Assembly: GCA_013399115.1 (NCBI GenBank)
Contig: VXAA01003916.1
Location: 28,430 to 92,429, forward strand
Origin: Anseranas semipalmata
Taxonomy: Eukaryota > Chordata > Aves > Anseriformes > Anseranatidae
Length of the DNA stretch: 64,000 nucleotides
Direction: 5' to 3'
This document shows positions 1-9,970 of the stretch, one piece after another (position 1 is the stretch's first letter; each line of letters starts with the position of its first letter). The position numbers and the translations under genes were made by a program. The notes below the pieces were generated by a model. The model saw only the letters and a list, made by a program, of their open reading frames with translations. It made no database searches and had not been told where the DNA came from.

Positions 1-645
1 TGTCTATAATGACATAGCACTGGAGACTAAACTACTATAAATGAGAGCAGACAATGCTAAAGATTTCATCCAAAGACAGAGGAATGAGAAAGCAGCTTTC
101 CTTACAGGACCACTGAACAGGACCACTGACTTTGTGAATAGCCTTATTCCAGCTTTTACTGTGAGCCTTCAGTACAAGGAATCCAGGTTGTTGAACTTAC
201 CTGGGGTTCACCTGGGCCATGTCCTGAAACACGCAGAGAAAAAGGTGGAGAAACCTTGACTGGATCAATGATTCTTTCTGCAACTCAAAGACAGAAATAA
301 ATAAAAAGAAAATACTAGCATCAGCAAAATCAAGAAATCTGTGCAGGGACAGCCAATCTCTTATTATAAAGGGTTAAGTCATCAATTTGTTTCTTTTCCT
401 AAGTTTCTTGTCTTTCCCCATCGAAGGCCCCAGTCTTTTCCTTGCAGTTCTGATAAGGCTGTTGAATAGTTTGTTATTTGATTAGGATCTGCATAGGTAG
501 GGGGACAGACAGGAGAGAAAGACAGAAAATAACCTTTTCCCAAATCCCTTTATCAGGCAATGAATATAATTAGGGGCTGTTGCTTTATCAAAGCCTAAGT
601 GAGATGTACAGTCTGTTCTGATTGCATGTACTTTCCTTCTAACAG
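1..645 (+). other. SLC13A2: SLC13A2 intron 1 (3' part)
   Basis: Non-coding sequence upstream of the first SLC13A2 exon seen here. It ends in a pyrimidine-rich acceptor, with AG at 644-645. The short ORF near the start of the window shows no similarity to the expected N-terminal exon, which in mammals encodes about 34 residues with the first membrane segment. I conclude that exon 1 lies upstream of the window. No repeat or regulatory site was recognised in this stretch. Confidence 0.7.
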
Positions 646-774
646 GAGGCCCGATGTGGTTATGTCATCATACTGATGGCACTGCTCTGGTGCACAGAAG
701 CCTTGCCGTTGGCTGTCACAGCACTCTTTCCTGTCCTGCTGTTCCCGCTAATGAATATCATGGATTCAACAACA
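646..774 (+). CDS. SLC13A2: SLC13A2 exon 2
   Basis: This exon is 43 codons, phase 0 at both ends, with acceptor AG at 644-645 and donor GTAAGA at 775. It encodes a hydrophobic segment with [20 protein letters not shown], a sequence characteristic of early membrane helices in SLC13 transporters. It starts with Glu-Ala, as the mammalian exon does. Confidence 0.92.
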
Positions 775-3700
775 GTAAGAGATCTGGGTCTTGTTTGCCT
801 ATGTATTTTTTGGTAATCTTTTATTTTGGGATTATTTCCAGGGTGATTTCCAGAGTGTGGTGCAAAGAGGAGAAAACTGCACTGTTACACGGGCAATCAC
901 CTGTCCTCTTCATGGAATAGAACTTGCATGTGTCTAGAGTGAACTCTGGGTGGAGCTGCTAATCTGAAATCAAAGCAAATTCATTGATCACACCCAATCC
1001 ACAGTTAATGTACTAATGTCTTTAGGACAAGATCCTCCCTCAGAAAACACCTTCTCTCTAAACATTGGCTTCTTATCACTATTTCCTCTCCCTTGCTCCA
1101 TGTTGCAGGTCTGCAGGGAGTATCTGAAGGACACCAATATGCTTTTTATTGGGGGACTGCTGATGGCCATTGCTATTGAGAATTGGCACCTACACAAGCG
1201 CATTGCTCTGCGGGTCTTGCTAATCACTGGTGTCAAACCAGCCCTGTGAGTAACAGTCATGAAAATGATGTGGGATAAAGGACTTCGTGGCATTAGTTCC
1301 CATCAGAGTTGCTTGAAGTCTCCTATGTGAATCTGCAAATCATGTCCTAAAAATGCTTTTCTACAGTCCAAGTGAGTTGGATCATGCCTGAGCAAACCTT
1401 GCAAATGGGGATCCTTCGATGTGTTACAGACCCGTGCCTCTGTTTTGAATTCCAAATGGCATTAGGTGGAGAAATAGCAACAAGAGTCAATTCTGAAAAG
1501 TCAAGGGTGCTACTGGGCTTGGGCAGAAACACGGCCTTAGACAATCAGGAAAAGCTTTAGCTGAAACATAGAAAACATGTACTCTCTAAATGTTATAATG
1601 ATTGCAAAGAGAAGAGAAAATACGAGGATGCTTGTTTTGGAAAAAAAAAAATGTTTGCCAGACTAGAGCTTTAAGCTACGCAGAGGTTATGTTGCCTTAT
1701 TTAATTTGTCCCAGACCATAAGAAGAGGGAATACGGAAGGAAATTACAAAGCAATAGAACAAAAATGCATGCAAGATAAAGCCCTTTTCATCTAATATAT
1801 AATCTACATCTAATCTAAAGAATAATTTTGAGACAAATAACAGAGTAATTCTGAAACAAGGATTAGAATTTTATATGAGTAAGAAGAGACTCTTAAATGA
1901 TAGAGGTAGGATAAATCTACCAAAAAAAAAAAAGAGATCATTTTCCTTATGATTTAAACTGATTGCCACTTGGGATCAAACCCGATTTGCAATTCCTCTT
2001 CAAAATATATTATAATACATTAATATGTGTTATTGAGATGGTATGTCTTCCTCTGAAGCATGCAAACTAAGCAGGATACTGGCTAGATAAACTGCTCCAA
2101 GATGTCAGCTCCTGCTTTCCTAGTCATAAGAATCTAAGAGTACAATTGGTGAAACTGCAAAAAGAAAAATTTGTTAGAGCTTCACTGTATCATTCACAAA
2201 GCAGACTAAGCTAAGAGGAGGTGCTACATGTGAATTGCTGAGCATTTTCCAAACCTAGCATTTGTAACCAAAACTTTGCAACAGAACAGGACACTGAAAC
2301 CCTGAGTTCTGAATTGGCTTTTTCAAACCTTTTCATTTCAGACTCCTCATGGGTTTCATGATTGTGACCGCCTTCCTGTCAATGTGGATCAGCAATACTG
2401 CCACCACTGCCATGATGGTGCCAATAGGACAGGCAGTGTTGGATCAGTTGCACAGGTCAGAAATGGAGTCTAAAACAGCTGGCCAAGAGTCTGAGAACAT
2501 CAATAAAGCCTTTGAACTGCAAGAAGAGCCAACTAAACCAAATAACTTCGAAGAAATAGAGCAAAAAGGTGAATGGGTTATGGGCATTTTTCTCTTCAGG
2601 ATAATGGAGGATGACCTCCATTATGCCTTCTTCACTGGCATAACAGTTGCTACTAAGTCCTGAAAGAAGAACGTACCTAAAGCATCCTGACTGAATCATA
2701 CAGCATTTGTAAGGCTCTTCTGTGAATCAGACAAAAGCACAATAAGATCTACTGACTTGGTTAAAGTTAGAAATAGATTACAAACATAAAGAGATAACTA
2801 ATCAACAAAACAACAAAATAAATTCTCCATTAGCTGAAGATTTTTTTTTACATTATGTTTGATATTTTCCTGTATATTTATGATGGTTCAATTATAATCT
2901 ACTGTGTAACTTATCAGATAATAGGGAACTCCTGAGGAAAACTTCTGGCCTATTTCATGCCTGAAGGTTAGAGACTAAAATGATCTTTCTAATCCAAAGA
3001 TATATAATCATGCAACAATATCTCTTTAGCAGCTCTCTTGCCCTCTTCCCATCTTTGAGCCAACTCTAGTGTTTCTGCATGTAAACCTCTGTGCCTGTAG
3101 TCAGGTGCTGGTACAGAACAAGTTACCTTCAATTCAGCTCTTCTGGCTCTGTTGTACCTCCTTGAACTCTCTTCTCTCTCCCCACTGAGTGCAGTTCAAA
3201 CATTGCTCTAGTTCACTGAGAAGTGTCAACAGCATATTCGGACTTCGTCACATACTTCAACTTCTCCTGAAAAACTGTTATTTTCATTGACAAGCAGTAA
3301 AAATGGACAGAACATCAAAGAATTAACAATGTCAGCCTCCTAAAATGAGGAAATATGTCTCTTTCAGCTTTGAGTCCATTGTGTCCTAGCCTTCAAGTAA
3401 TGAATTTCACCGGCACAAGATATTTTCCTATCCGATCTAGCTTCGGTAACTCTTTTGTTCCTGTCTTGGGACCTAGGTAAAAGTCATGTTCTGACAGTCG
3501 AGGAAGACAAACAGAGAAATGAAAATCTTCAAGAGGAGAAGCACAAGAAACTCTCCAAGGGATTGTCTCTCTCTATTTGTTACTCAGCCAGTATTGGAGG
3601 GATTGCAACTCTGACTGGGACAACACCAAATCTGGTACTGAAAGGACAAGTTGATGAGTAAGTCTGGTTGAATTTGGGATTACATACCCACTAAGCTGCA

Positions 3701-6700
3701 TCTTTCTGCTACTGCTGACTTCTAGCCAATACAGAGAAGGAAAATATTGATTTGGTAACTTTGCAGGGAAGTTAGCTTCTCTTCCTTAGGGGGCCTCGAA
3801 GTACCTTCTCTTTTCTGAATTATTAATTAAATACCGAAGAGACTCCAGAGTTTTGAATGCTGACAGCCATCTACATTTTGCAGGCTCTTTCCTGACAACG
3901 GCAACATCGTCAACTTTGCCTCTTGGTTCTCTTTTGCTTTTCCCACCGCCATTGTGTTGCTGTTTTTGGCCTGGATTTGGCTGCAAATATTGTTCTTGGG
4001 CTTTAAGTAAGTACCCCTTACATACTATAGCGCAGCTGACAGGTCTGTTACTAAGTACTCATTACATACCGTACCACAAGTGATTATTTTATTGATGAGC
4101 TTATGCCTGAAATTTAGCACTCACAAACAACAGAGACTAGCAAAACTGCATACTAAGTATCTGTTAGAATACTGCAACTTCTCCAAAGAACCCGATCAAA
4201 TCCCAGCTAAATATACCTTGTAGCTGGAAATAGGGAGCTATAACTGCACACAACCTGTTCTGCAGCATTGCTTTCATGTCCTAAAAGATTGTTGTGCTTC
4301 AAACCAGGAAATTGATTCCTGCATATAGCTGGTAAATACCTTTGTGACAAGAGTTGCTACAGACCCACATCATTAATATTGTGTCAGTTCCCAATGCTAA
4401 TCACCCCATGCAACCAGCTTGTGTTACCTACCTATTTTATACTTAGACTATCACTTTTGTATTATCCTCAACCCCTTTTCCTTTAATTGGAAAGAGCTTT
4501 GTAAATACCTGAAATGGTATTTTATTCTTCAAATTCCTATTTTTAAACTCTCCTTTTCAGTAATTTTAAAAAGCTTGGCAACTGTTTACTTCTTGGTGAT
4601 CATATAATGATCAATCACACTAATAATGTCATTATTTCCCTGTGTGTCCAGATGGCACAACATTTTATATTTAGATCATCAGCGTTTAGGGGCAGGAAGG
4701 TTCTTTTTGAATCTTAGCAGCACACAGTACAATGCAGTTACTATCTATACCTATGGCTGCTGATGTTATGATAATTATATATATAATTTATATATACATA
4801 TATAAATATATATATAATACAATATGGTTGAGTTATAAAATTTGGATTCTTAACTCTTAAGATATCTAGCACATTTCTTTGATATTTCTTATCCATTTTT
4901 TCTAGTCTTCAGAAGAATTTTGGTTGTGCAAAAAATGCCTCTGAAAAGGCTAAGGAGCAACGGGCCTATGAGATTATCAAGGATGAGAACAAGAAACTGG
5001 GCTCAATGAAATTTGCAGAGATAGCAGTTTTGGTCCTCTTCATACTACTGGTACTGCTCTGGTTTACCAGAGACCCTGGTTTCATACCAGGTTGGGCAAC
5101 TGTTCTCTTCAACAAAAATGATACAAGGTATCACCACTTTTCCTCCTCACTTTGAACAAAAATAAAACAGGCAACACTAGAATTATACAGCGTAGCCTAA
5201 TTTCTCACTTCCCAAATGATATTTCATGCGGATTCCCTGCTGGGGTTATCCTTGCCTAGTCTGTGAATTAACATCATACCAAGTTTAGAAGTAAAATTTT
5301 CACTTATTATTGTATTATCCAGTTCATTCAGTTCATTATGCATCTAAAACACTACTAATTTTCTGACTGATCTATTGTAGCTTTGTCACTGACGCTACAG
5401 TTGCCATCTTCATTTCAATTTTGTTGTTCATCATCCCTTCTGAAATTGCTACCCGTGCTAGAGACACAGAACAAGCAGGTAAGTTTACTAAAGGCATCAA
5501 AAATCAACTGTCAGAATAGGTACACCAGAAGTTTTACATTTTAGATTCACAAAGGAAATTTCAAACTGCTCTTCCTCCATAGCTACAGTTGTATGCTTTA
5601 GCCTAGTCAAGGCATATATTCCATAAAAGTTCTGTTTCTTATAATTTAACTAAGTAGGAAACTTAACCCAGCAGCGTTCTAGACACTAGTGTGCACATAT
5701 CTAACAGCTTCTGAAACTGGAGTCTTCAAGAGAGAATACATGACTTAACAGAAACACATATAGTTCTGTGGATATGTTGCCATACTTGAAAACTACTTGT
5801 CCCTTTCATCTACTTTGCTATGCCTCTCGGAGCAACTACAGATTATTCATTAGTATTTTTGCAAGTCAAGTTTTAAAATCTTTGTTGACGAGACTCCCAT
5901 CGTTTGCTTTAGGAGATAATTCCAGAGTCTAGTTGATCTTGCTGACAGAAAAGTTTCCTCATGTTCAAACTAAACTCACCTCTCACTGACAAGTACCCCT
6001 TTCTTTGGAGAATATAGCTTACAAAATCTTTTTGGATTTTAGACAGAAAGCCAAAGATCCAAGCACCTCCAGCTCTCTTGGACTGGAAAGTAGTTCACCA
6101 GAAAATGCCATGGAACATTGTGTTTCTGCTGGGAGGTGGCTTTGCCTTAGCCAAAGGCAGTGAGGTAACATTCCTCTGCTTACCTGGTATTTGTGTCTTA
6201 ATGGGTATTTTCTATCTTACCTTTCACGTATGCTCTCCTACAACACAAGAGGGCATGCTGGTAGCACCGAATGTGCATTTCCTCAGCTAGTGGCAGTAAG
6301 ACAGACTTCAGCATCCTTAGGAGAAGGAGTCCTGTGATTAGAACAGATTTGTTTTGTTGCCTGTGCAACCAGCATGATACAGTAAGGCTGCATGATTAAC
6401 TGTGTTTCTAGAAAAGTAGATAATTAAGAAAATACCCCAATACATCAAAGAGTCTATTAAACAAAACTTAATCGATGTGGCAAGCATGAGAAGATAAGGT
6501 GCCCGGGTATAAGACAAACGTAGGGCCAGCTAGAAAACCTTCAGGAGCAGATAGAAATGTCTGGCTGCCAAACTGAAGGATGTGCTGATGTACTTCCGCG
6601 GGCATCTGCTAGGTGTCCAGTGCTACAAATTATTTTTCAGTAATAACTTAGATGATTGAACAGACAAAATATTTATTAAACCTATCGACAATAAATAGAT

Positions 6701-9178
6701 TGGAAAAGGCTTCAAATGCCTGGGAACGGTAGTTTAGAATTCAAAGATCACAGTGACCTACAAAAATATTTCTAGAAAAGAAGAATGCAACTCAACATAG
6801 GAAATAGGTGGAAATAATTAAGTACCACAAACACAAGATGTGGAGTCTTATTGTGTCTATGAGCAAAGCCTCTACATGTTTTTCTACAGAAAGCAGTTTA
6901 CATGAGAACTTCCATAGGAAGGGAAGGTGGAATTGCTAAAAGAAATGTAATGGGACTGTGAAGTGTGTATTTCTTCTCCAGCCTATCTTGACAGGCATCA
7001 TTCCTCTGTTACAGGAATCTGGTCTGTCTTCATGGTTAGGTACAAAATTGACTCCTCTGCAGGAAATCCCTCATCCAGCTATTGCTCTCCTGTTGTGTCT
7101 CCTTATCGCTACTTTCACTGAGTGCACCAGCAATGTGGCCACTACTACCCTCTTTCTCCCTATTCTGGCTTCAATGGTAAGTTCCAGTGTTTCCAAAGGC
7201 TCTTAGAAGAACAGCTTTCAACCCTGTTCCAAGCAGACATATGCTCAATGATAAAAAATAAGTGGCTGACACAGCCAAGCACTGGTCATGTATCTAATCA
7301 GGAGATAAGACTTAAAATACACATATATGTATATGCATGCATATATTTATTCACACTCTCTATGTGCTTCTTTCTACCTTTCTAAAATCATTGCTGGGGC
7401 AAAGTAAAGGGATTAAATTCATTGGCATATTAGACTTTGCCTTCTGGCCTAAACAACCTCATGAGGTCACTGCCAGCTGTACTTGTTTTTTCCTATTTGT
7501 TCTGCATAGAGACAGCAGCAGCAGCATTTGTTTCCCTGCAACATTCCATTACTGTATTTCACTCCGACCACTAGCCTTCCAGAAGTCTCTGAAGGTGATA
7601 TCATTAGTCAGGCTCTATGACCTAATTCAGACTTTTGCATTTCCACAGGAGACTCCTATTGCTGGGGTAGACATAGTTCTGCAGTGTGAAAAGGTGGTTC
7701 CAGAAAGAAATTGGTATAAGCTCCACCAAAATCTTTTTGCATAGGCCACAGACTCCAGCTAGTCCCTAAAATGACATACTCATCATCAGAGTTTGGGCTA
7801 CTCATTTTCCACTGATAACTTAATTTTGTTCTTAATCAGTATGAAGTCATGTTACACTCTTTCCTGGTCTTAGAGTTGAATGCAACCATTATTATTAATT
7901 TATACTGCAGCAGTGATTCAGATTCCACAACCAGGAACACAAAGCATTGACCACAAAAGCAATTCTTGCTTTTCCTGTACAAAGACCTTGAGTAAAAGTT
8001 TCTAAAGCAGAACCAAAATATGAGTTCCTACAGCATTTGTGAAAGAAAAAGATTTCTGACATGGACAAATGTAATCGGTATTCTGCCAAAAGGTTTCTAT
8101 GCATTTTCATATATGAAAACCATCATCTGTGCTCTCCCTTCTTGCATAGGCTCAAAGGATCTGCCTCAATCCACTCTATGTCATGCTGCCCTGTACACTT
8201 TCTGCATCATTGGCATTCATGCTCCCAGTGGCCACTCCCCCTAATGCCATTGTCTTCTCGTACGGACATCTCAAAGTTATAGATATGGTGAGCAAAAGCA
8301 CATGCTTTTCATAATTTTCATCACTAGTTTTGATCTCTCCTTTTTCTAATATTGGTTCTTCTTGAAAGAGTGTTAGAAAACTCACTGTACTCTACCGAAA
8401 TCAAATGGAAAGAAGAATATACATGTATGAATTAATAAAGGGTCACTCTTACTAATCTATATTTAGAGCCTTATAAAGATGTCATTGAGTTTTTAAAAAA
8501 CAGCCAAGGCCTCTTGAAGATGTTCCAACAGGAGCTTGCTGTCAATCAGAAATGGCAACATGTAATTGTTTCAAAAGCCCAAATGTAGATCACAGAGATG
8601 TCAGTCGTGTCATCTGCACAATCCTTCTGCAGGGACTAGGACAAAGCCTAGCACATCTCACCAGGCTGCCCTGATGCCCATTTTCAATATGGTAAAGACA
8701 GACAGAAAAGGATGTCATGTCTGTTGATAACTTTTCCAACTTATGATTGATCTAAGAAGAAATCCAAGGTAACATTAGATACTAATACCAGGTCAGAGGA
8801 GAAAGTCCTCCATAGGTGGCTGAAAAGGATTTCAGGACTTCTACTTTAAGAGTTCTATCCAATGGAATGCAGTTTCCCCTAATAAAAATTATATTTTGTG
8901 AAGAAAACCACTTTAACTGTAATTTGATGGAGTTCAGACGGAGCTGTGAAAAAGGGCCAAAGAGGCAAGCCAGAAAAACCAACCATACAATTGTAACCAG
9001 CAAGGAAGGAAAAAAGTATTCAACAAATAACACTTCTTTATAATTCTAGGCCAAAGCTGGATTTGTACTCAACATCCTGGGAGTCCTGACAATAACTCTA
9101 GCCATCAACACCTGGTCTTCATCCTTGTTCCAACTGCATACCTTCCCATCTTGGGCAAACCGGACAAACTCATGCTAG
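646..9178 (+). CDS. SLC13A2: SLC13A2, Na+/dicarboxylate cotransporter NaDC1 (5' partial, 11 exons)
   Basis: Gene-level entry; the span includes introns. The coding exons are 646-774, 1109-1245, 2342-2568, 3498-3657, 3884-4006, 4906-5127, 5381-5478, 6043-6164, 7015-7176, 8150-8287 and 9050-9178, and together they give 548 residues plus a stop. All junctions keep one reading frame and use GT/AG. The family is known to cotransport Na+ with succinate, citrate and other Krebs-cycle dicarboxylates, in mammals at the apical membrane of kidney and intestine. Visible hallmarks are an SNT motif in [13 protein letters not shown] (exon 4), a second SN motif in [10 protein letters not shown] (exon 10), GGIATLTGT (exon 5), and the sodium:sulfate symporter family signature [17 protein letters not shown] (exon 11). 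An FELQE stretch in the cytoplasmic loop (exon 4) also occurs in mammalian NaDC1 and helps separate it from SLC13A3 and SLC13A5. With a first exon of about 34 residues the protein would be about 582 residues, close to the 592 of human. Synteny with FOXN1 agrees. No disruption was seen. Confidence 0.93.
1109..1245 (+). CDS. SLC13A2: SLC13A2 exon 3
   Basis: This exon is 137 bp, with acceptor TTGCAG at 1103-1108 and donor GTGAGT at 1246. It encodes [20 protein letters not shown] followed by the basic [10 protein letters not shown] stretch, which is conserved in the family. It ends two bases into a Leu codon that the next exon completes. Confidence 0.93.
2342..2568 (+). CDS. SLC13A2: SLC13A2 exon 4 (first SNT motif, cytoplasmic loop)
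   Basis: This exon is 227 bp, with acceptor TTTCAG ending at 2341 and donor GTGAAT at 2569. It encodes the helix and hairpin with [19 protein letters not shown]; the SNT triplet is a Na+/substrate site in this family (known). After it comes a polar, Glu-rich loop of about 50 residues containing FELQEE, poorly conserved in general but with a recognisable match to mammalian NaDC1. Confidence 0.93.
3498..3657 (+). CDS. SLC13A2: SLC13A2 exon 5
   Basis: This exon is 160 bp, with acceptor GACAG ending at 3497 and donor GTAAGT at 3658. It encodes the end of the charged loop ([17 protein letters not shown]) and then [20 protein letters not shown], one of the most conserved segments of the family. 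The first codon is split (G from exon 4 plus TC). Confidence 0.9.
3884..4006 (+). CDS. SLC13A2: SLC13A2 exon 6
   Basis: This exon is 123 bp, with acceptor TTGCAG ending at 3883 and donor GTAAGT at 4007. It encodes [20 protein letters not shown] followed by a very hydrophobic helix ending in WLQILFLGF. Residues match the mammalian NaDC1 exon at most positions as I recall it. Confidence 0.93.
4771..4820. repeat. AT-rich microsatellite (TA/TATA)n
   Basis: An imperfect run of TA units interrupted by AAT and CAT, in SLC13A2 intron 6. A simple repeat with no other visible role. Confidence 0.8.
4906..5127 (+). CDS. SLC13A2: SLC13A2 exon 7
   Basis: This exon is 222 bp, with acceptor TCTAG ending at 4905 and donor GTATCA at 5128. 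It encodes a charged cytoplasmic stretch ([17 protein letters not shown]) and then a membrane helix with [17 protein letters not shown]. The LLWFTR(E/D)PGF motif is typical of SLC13 proteins. Confidence 0.93.
5381..5478 (+). CDS. SLC13A2: SLC13A2 exon 8
   Basis: This exon is 98 bp, with acceptor TTGTAG ending at 5380 and donor GTAAGT at 5479. It encodes [20 protein letters not shown], a short extracellular lead plus a helix, then a polar tail. Both end codons are shared with neighbouring exons. Confidence 0.92.
6043..6164 (+). CDS. SLC13A2: SLC13A2 exon 9
   Basis: This exon is 122 bp, with acceptor TTTTAG ending at 6042 and donor GTAACA at 6165. It encodes [20 protein letters not shown] followed by [10 protein letters not shown], the conserved hairpin region of the transporter. 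It ends in phase 0. Confidence 0.93.
6480..6850 (+). repeat. Degraded CR1-type LINE fragment in SLC13A2 intron 9
   Basis: The region from about 6600 onward resembles the reverse-transcriptase part of CR1 ORF2 in sense orientation. It runs from the segment after the catalytic motif through a K(C/N)ATQH-like stretch to an 'AATTAAGTACCACAAACACAAGATG' type sequence. It carries several stops and frameshifts. The class assignment rests on recalled CR1 consensus, and the left border is uncertain. Confidence 0.45.
7015..7176 (+). CDS. SLC13A2: SLC13A2 exon 10 (second SN motif)
   Basis: This exon is 162 bp in phase 0, with acceptor TTACAG ending at 7014 and donor GTAAGT at 7177. It encodes [17 protein letters not shown] and then [20 protein letters not shown]. 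The SNV triplet is the symmetry mate of the SNT in exon 4. An upstream AG at 6994-6995 would not give the conserved junction, so 7015 was chosen. Confidence 0.93.
7395..7480 (+). repeat. Possible CR1 3' tail remnant in SLC13A2 intron 10
   Basis: The stretch reading 'GGCCTAAACAACCTC' and then 'ATGAGGTCACTGCCAGC' resembles the diverged 3' UTR of CR1 elements (a 'GACTAGATGACCTC...GAGGTCCCTTCCAGC' pattern). It lacks a clear terminal octamer repeat, so this is a weak call. The 135-residue ORF overlapping it shows no protein similarity I recognise. Confidence 0.3.
8150..8287 (+). CDS. SLC13A2: SLC13A2 exon 11 (family signature)
   Basis: This exon is 138 bp in phase 0, with acceptor GCATAG ending at 8149 and donor GTGAGC at 8288. 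It encodes [20 protein letters not shown] and [10 protein letters not shown], the latter completing the sodium:sulfate symporter signature, followed by YGHLKVIDM. Confidence 0.94.
9050..9178 (+). CDS. SLC13A2: SLC13A2 exon 12, C-terminus and stop
   Basis: The coding part is 42 codons plus TAG at 9176-9178, with acceptor TTCTAG ending at 9049. It encodes the last membrane helix ([18 protein letters not shown]) and an extracellular tail with [11 protein letters not shown]. The NRT sequon corresponds to the C-terminal N-glycosylation site of mammalian NaDC1. The tail is about a dozen residues shorter than in human. Confidence 0.93.
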   Translation, partial: AKAGFVLNILGVLTITLAINTWSSSLFQLHTFPSWANRTNSC

Positions 9179-9970
9179 TAATACAGAGAGACAAGGGAAA
9201 CAGCTACTGTATCTGTTAGGACTACAATGTGAGCAAGACTATCATCCACACGAGTTTTCCTGAGGCAGCGATTAAGAGACAGGCCTATTCTGTGGAAAAG
9301 GACACGCTACCTACAAACAAAATCATTCAGTTGGTAACAGCAATAGAATTGCCTAACAGTGGTGTTTTAGCAGGCAATTTTGTTACCCCAGCAGTAAGAC
9401 AAGCCAGTAACCTCTGGCTTTTCAACTGTTCCAGGCACCTTCAGATTCTCTGTTTCTGGAGGGGTAAATTTTCCCCTGCTACATCATTTTTCAAGCTCTG
9501 CATGTAAAGTCCGAAATCTGAGGTGAGTGAGAAAAAGGAGAGATAGGTATGGAAAAGGAAGGAGAGAGACTCTATGTACCTGATTTCATGCCTGTATCTG
9601 TGTATCATCACAACTAATATGAATATTCACCTCAATATGAGTATACAGGCCTCTGTGTATATGTTCAATATGTACATAAAATTGTTGTATACTCTATGGG
9701 CATTCATAGCATGGTATGTGTTGCATGATTAGAGACAAATCACATACTGTCAGCCTATTTTATTACTTTGAAATGTATTTATTTACAGCCCACTCTGTTG
9801 TGAATGTGAGATTGATTTTTTTTTTCCTAGAACATTTGTCCTATTGTTATTTATGTAAGATTACAGACTGCAAGGTCATGGCAGGAATACCAATATTCTC
9901 TTGTGAAGGGTAGAAGCCTTGTGCCCTAAAATGTATATGATTGAATTAAAGTTGTGTTGTTTTTTTTTTA
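9179..9970 (+). other. SLC13A2: SLC13A2 3' UTR
   Basis: Non-coding sequence after the TAG stop. It contains no recognisable coding segment and runs into the ATTAAA signal at 9945-9950 with a GT/T-rich stretch after it. The inferred cleavage point is about 9965-9980, which makes a UTR of roughly 800 bases. Confidence 0.65.
9945..9950 (+). promoter_or_regulatory. SLC13A2: Polyadenylation signal ATTAAA for SLC13A2
   Basis: This is the common ATTAAA variant of the poly(A) signal, followed at once by a GTTGTGTTG and T9-type GU/U-rich element, the expected downstream element. A second ATTAAA occurs about 170 bases later near 10117 and could be an alternative. Confidence 0.6.

Noticed and set aside
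41..259. 72-codon ORF considered as SLC13A2 exon 1
   Set aside because: It lacks the hydrophobic first membrane segment and has no donor in the right phase; exon 1 is expected upstream of the window.
7337..7744. 135-codon ORF in SLC13A2 intron 10
   Set aside because: It has no domain, overlaps a possible CR1 tail and lies in an intron of a gene with a clear exon structure.
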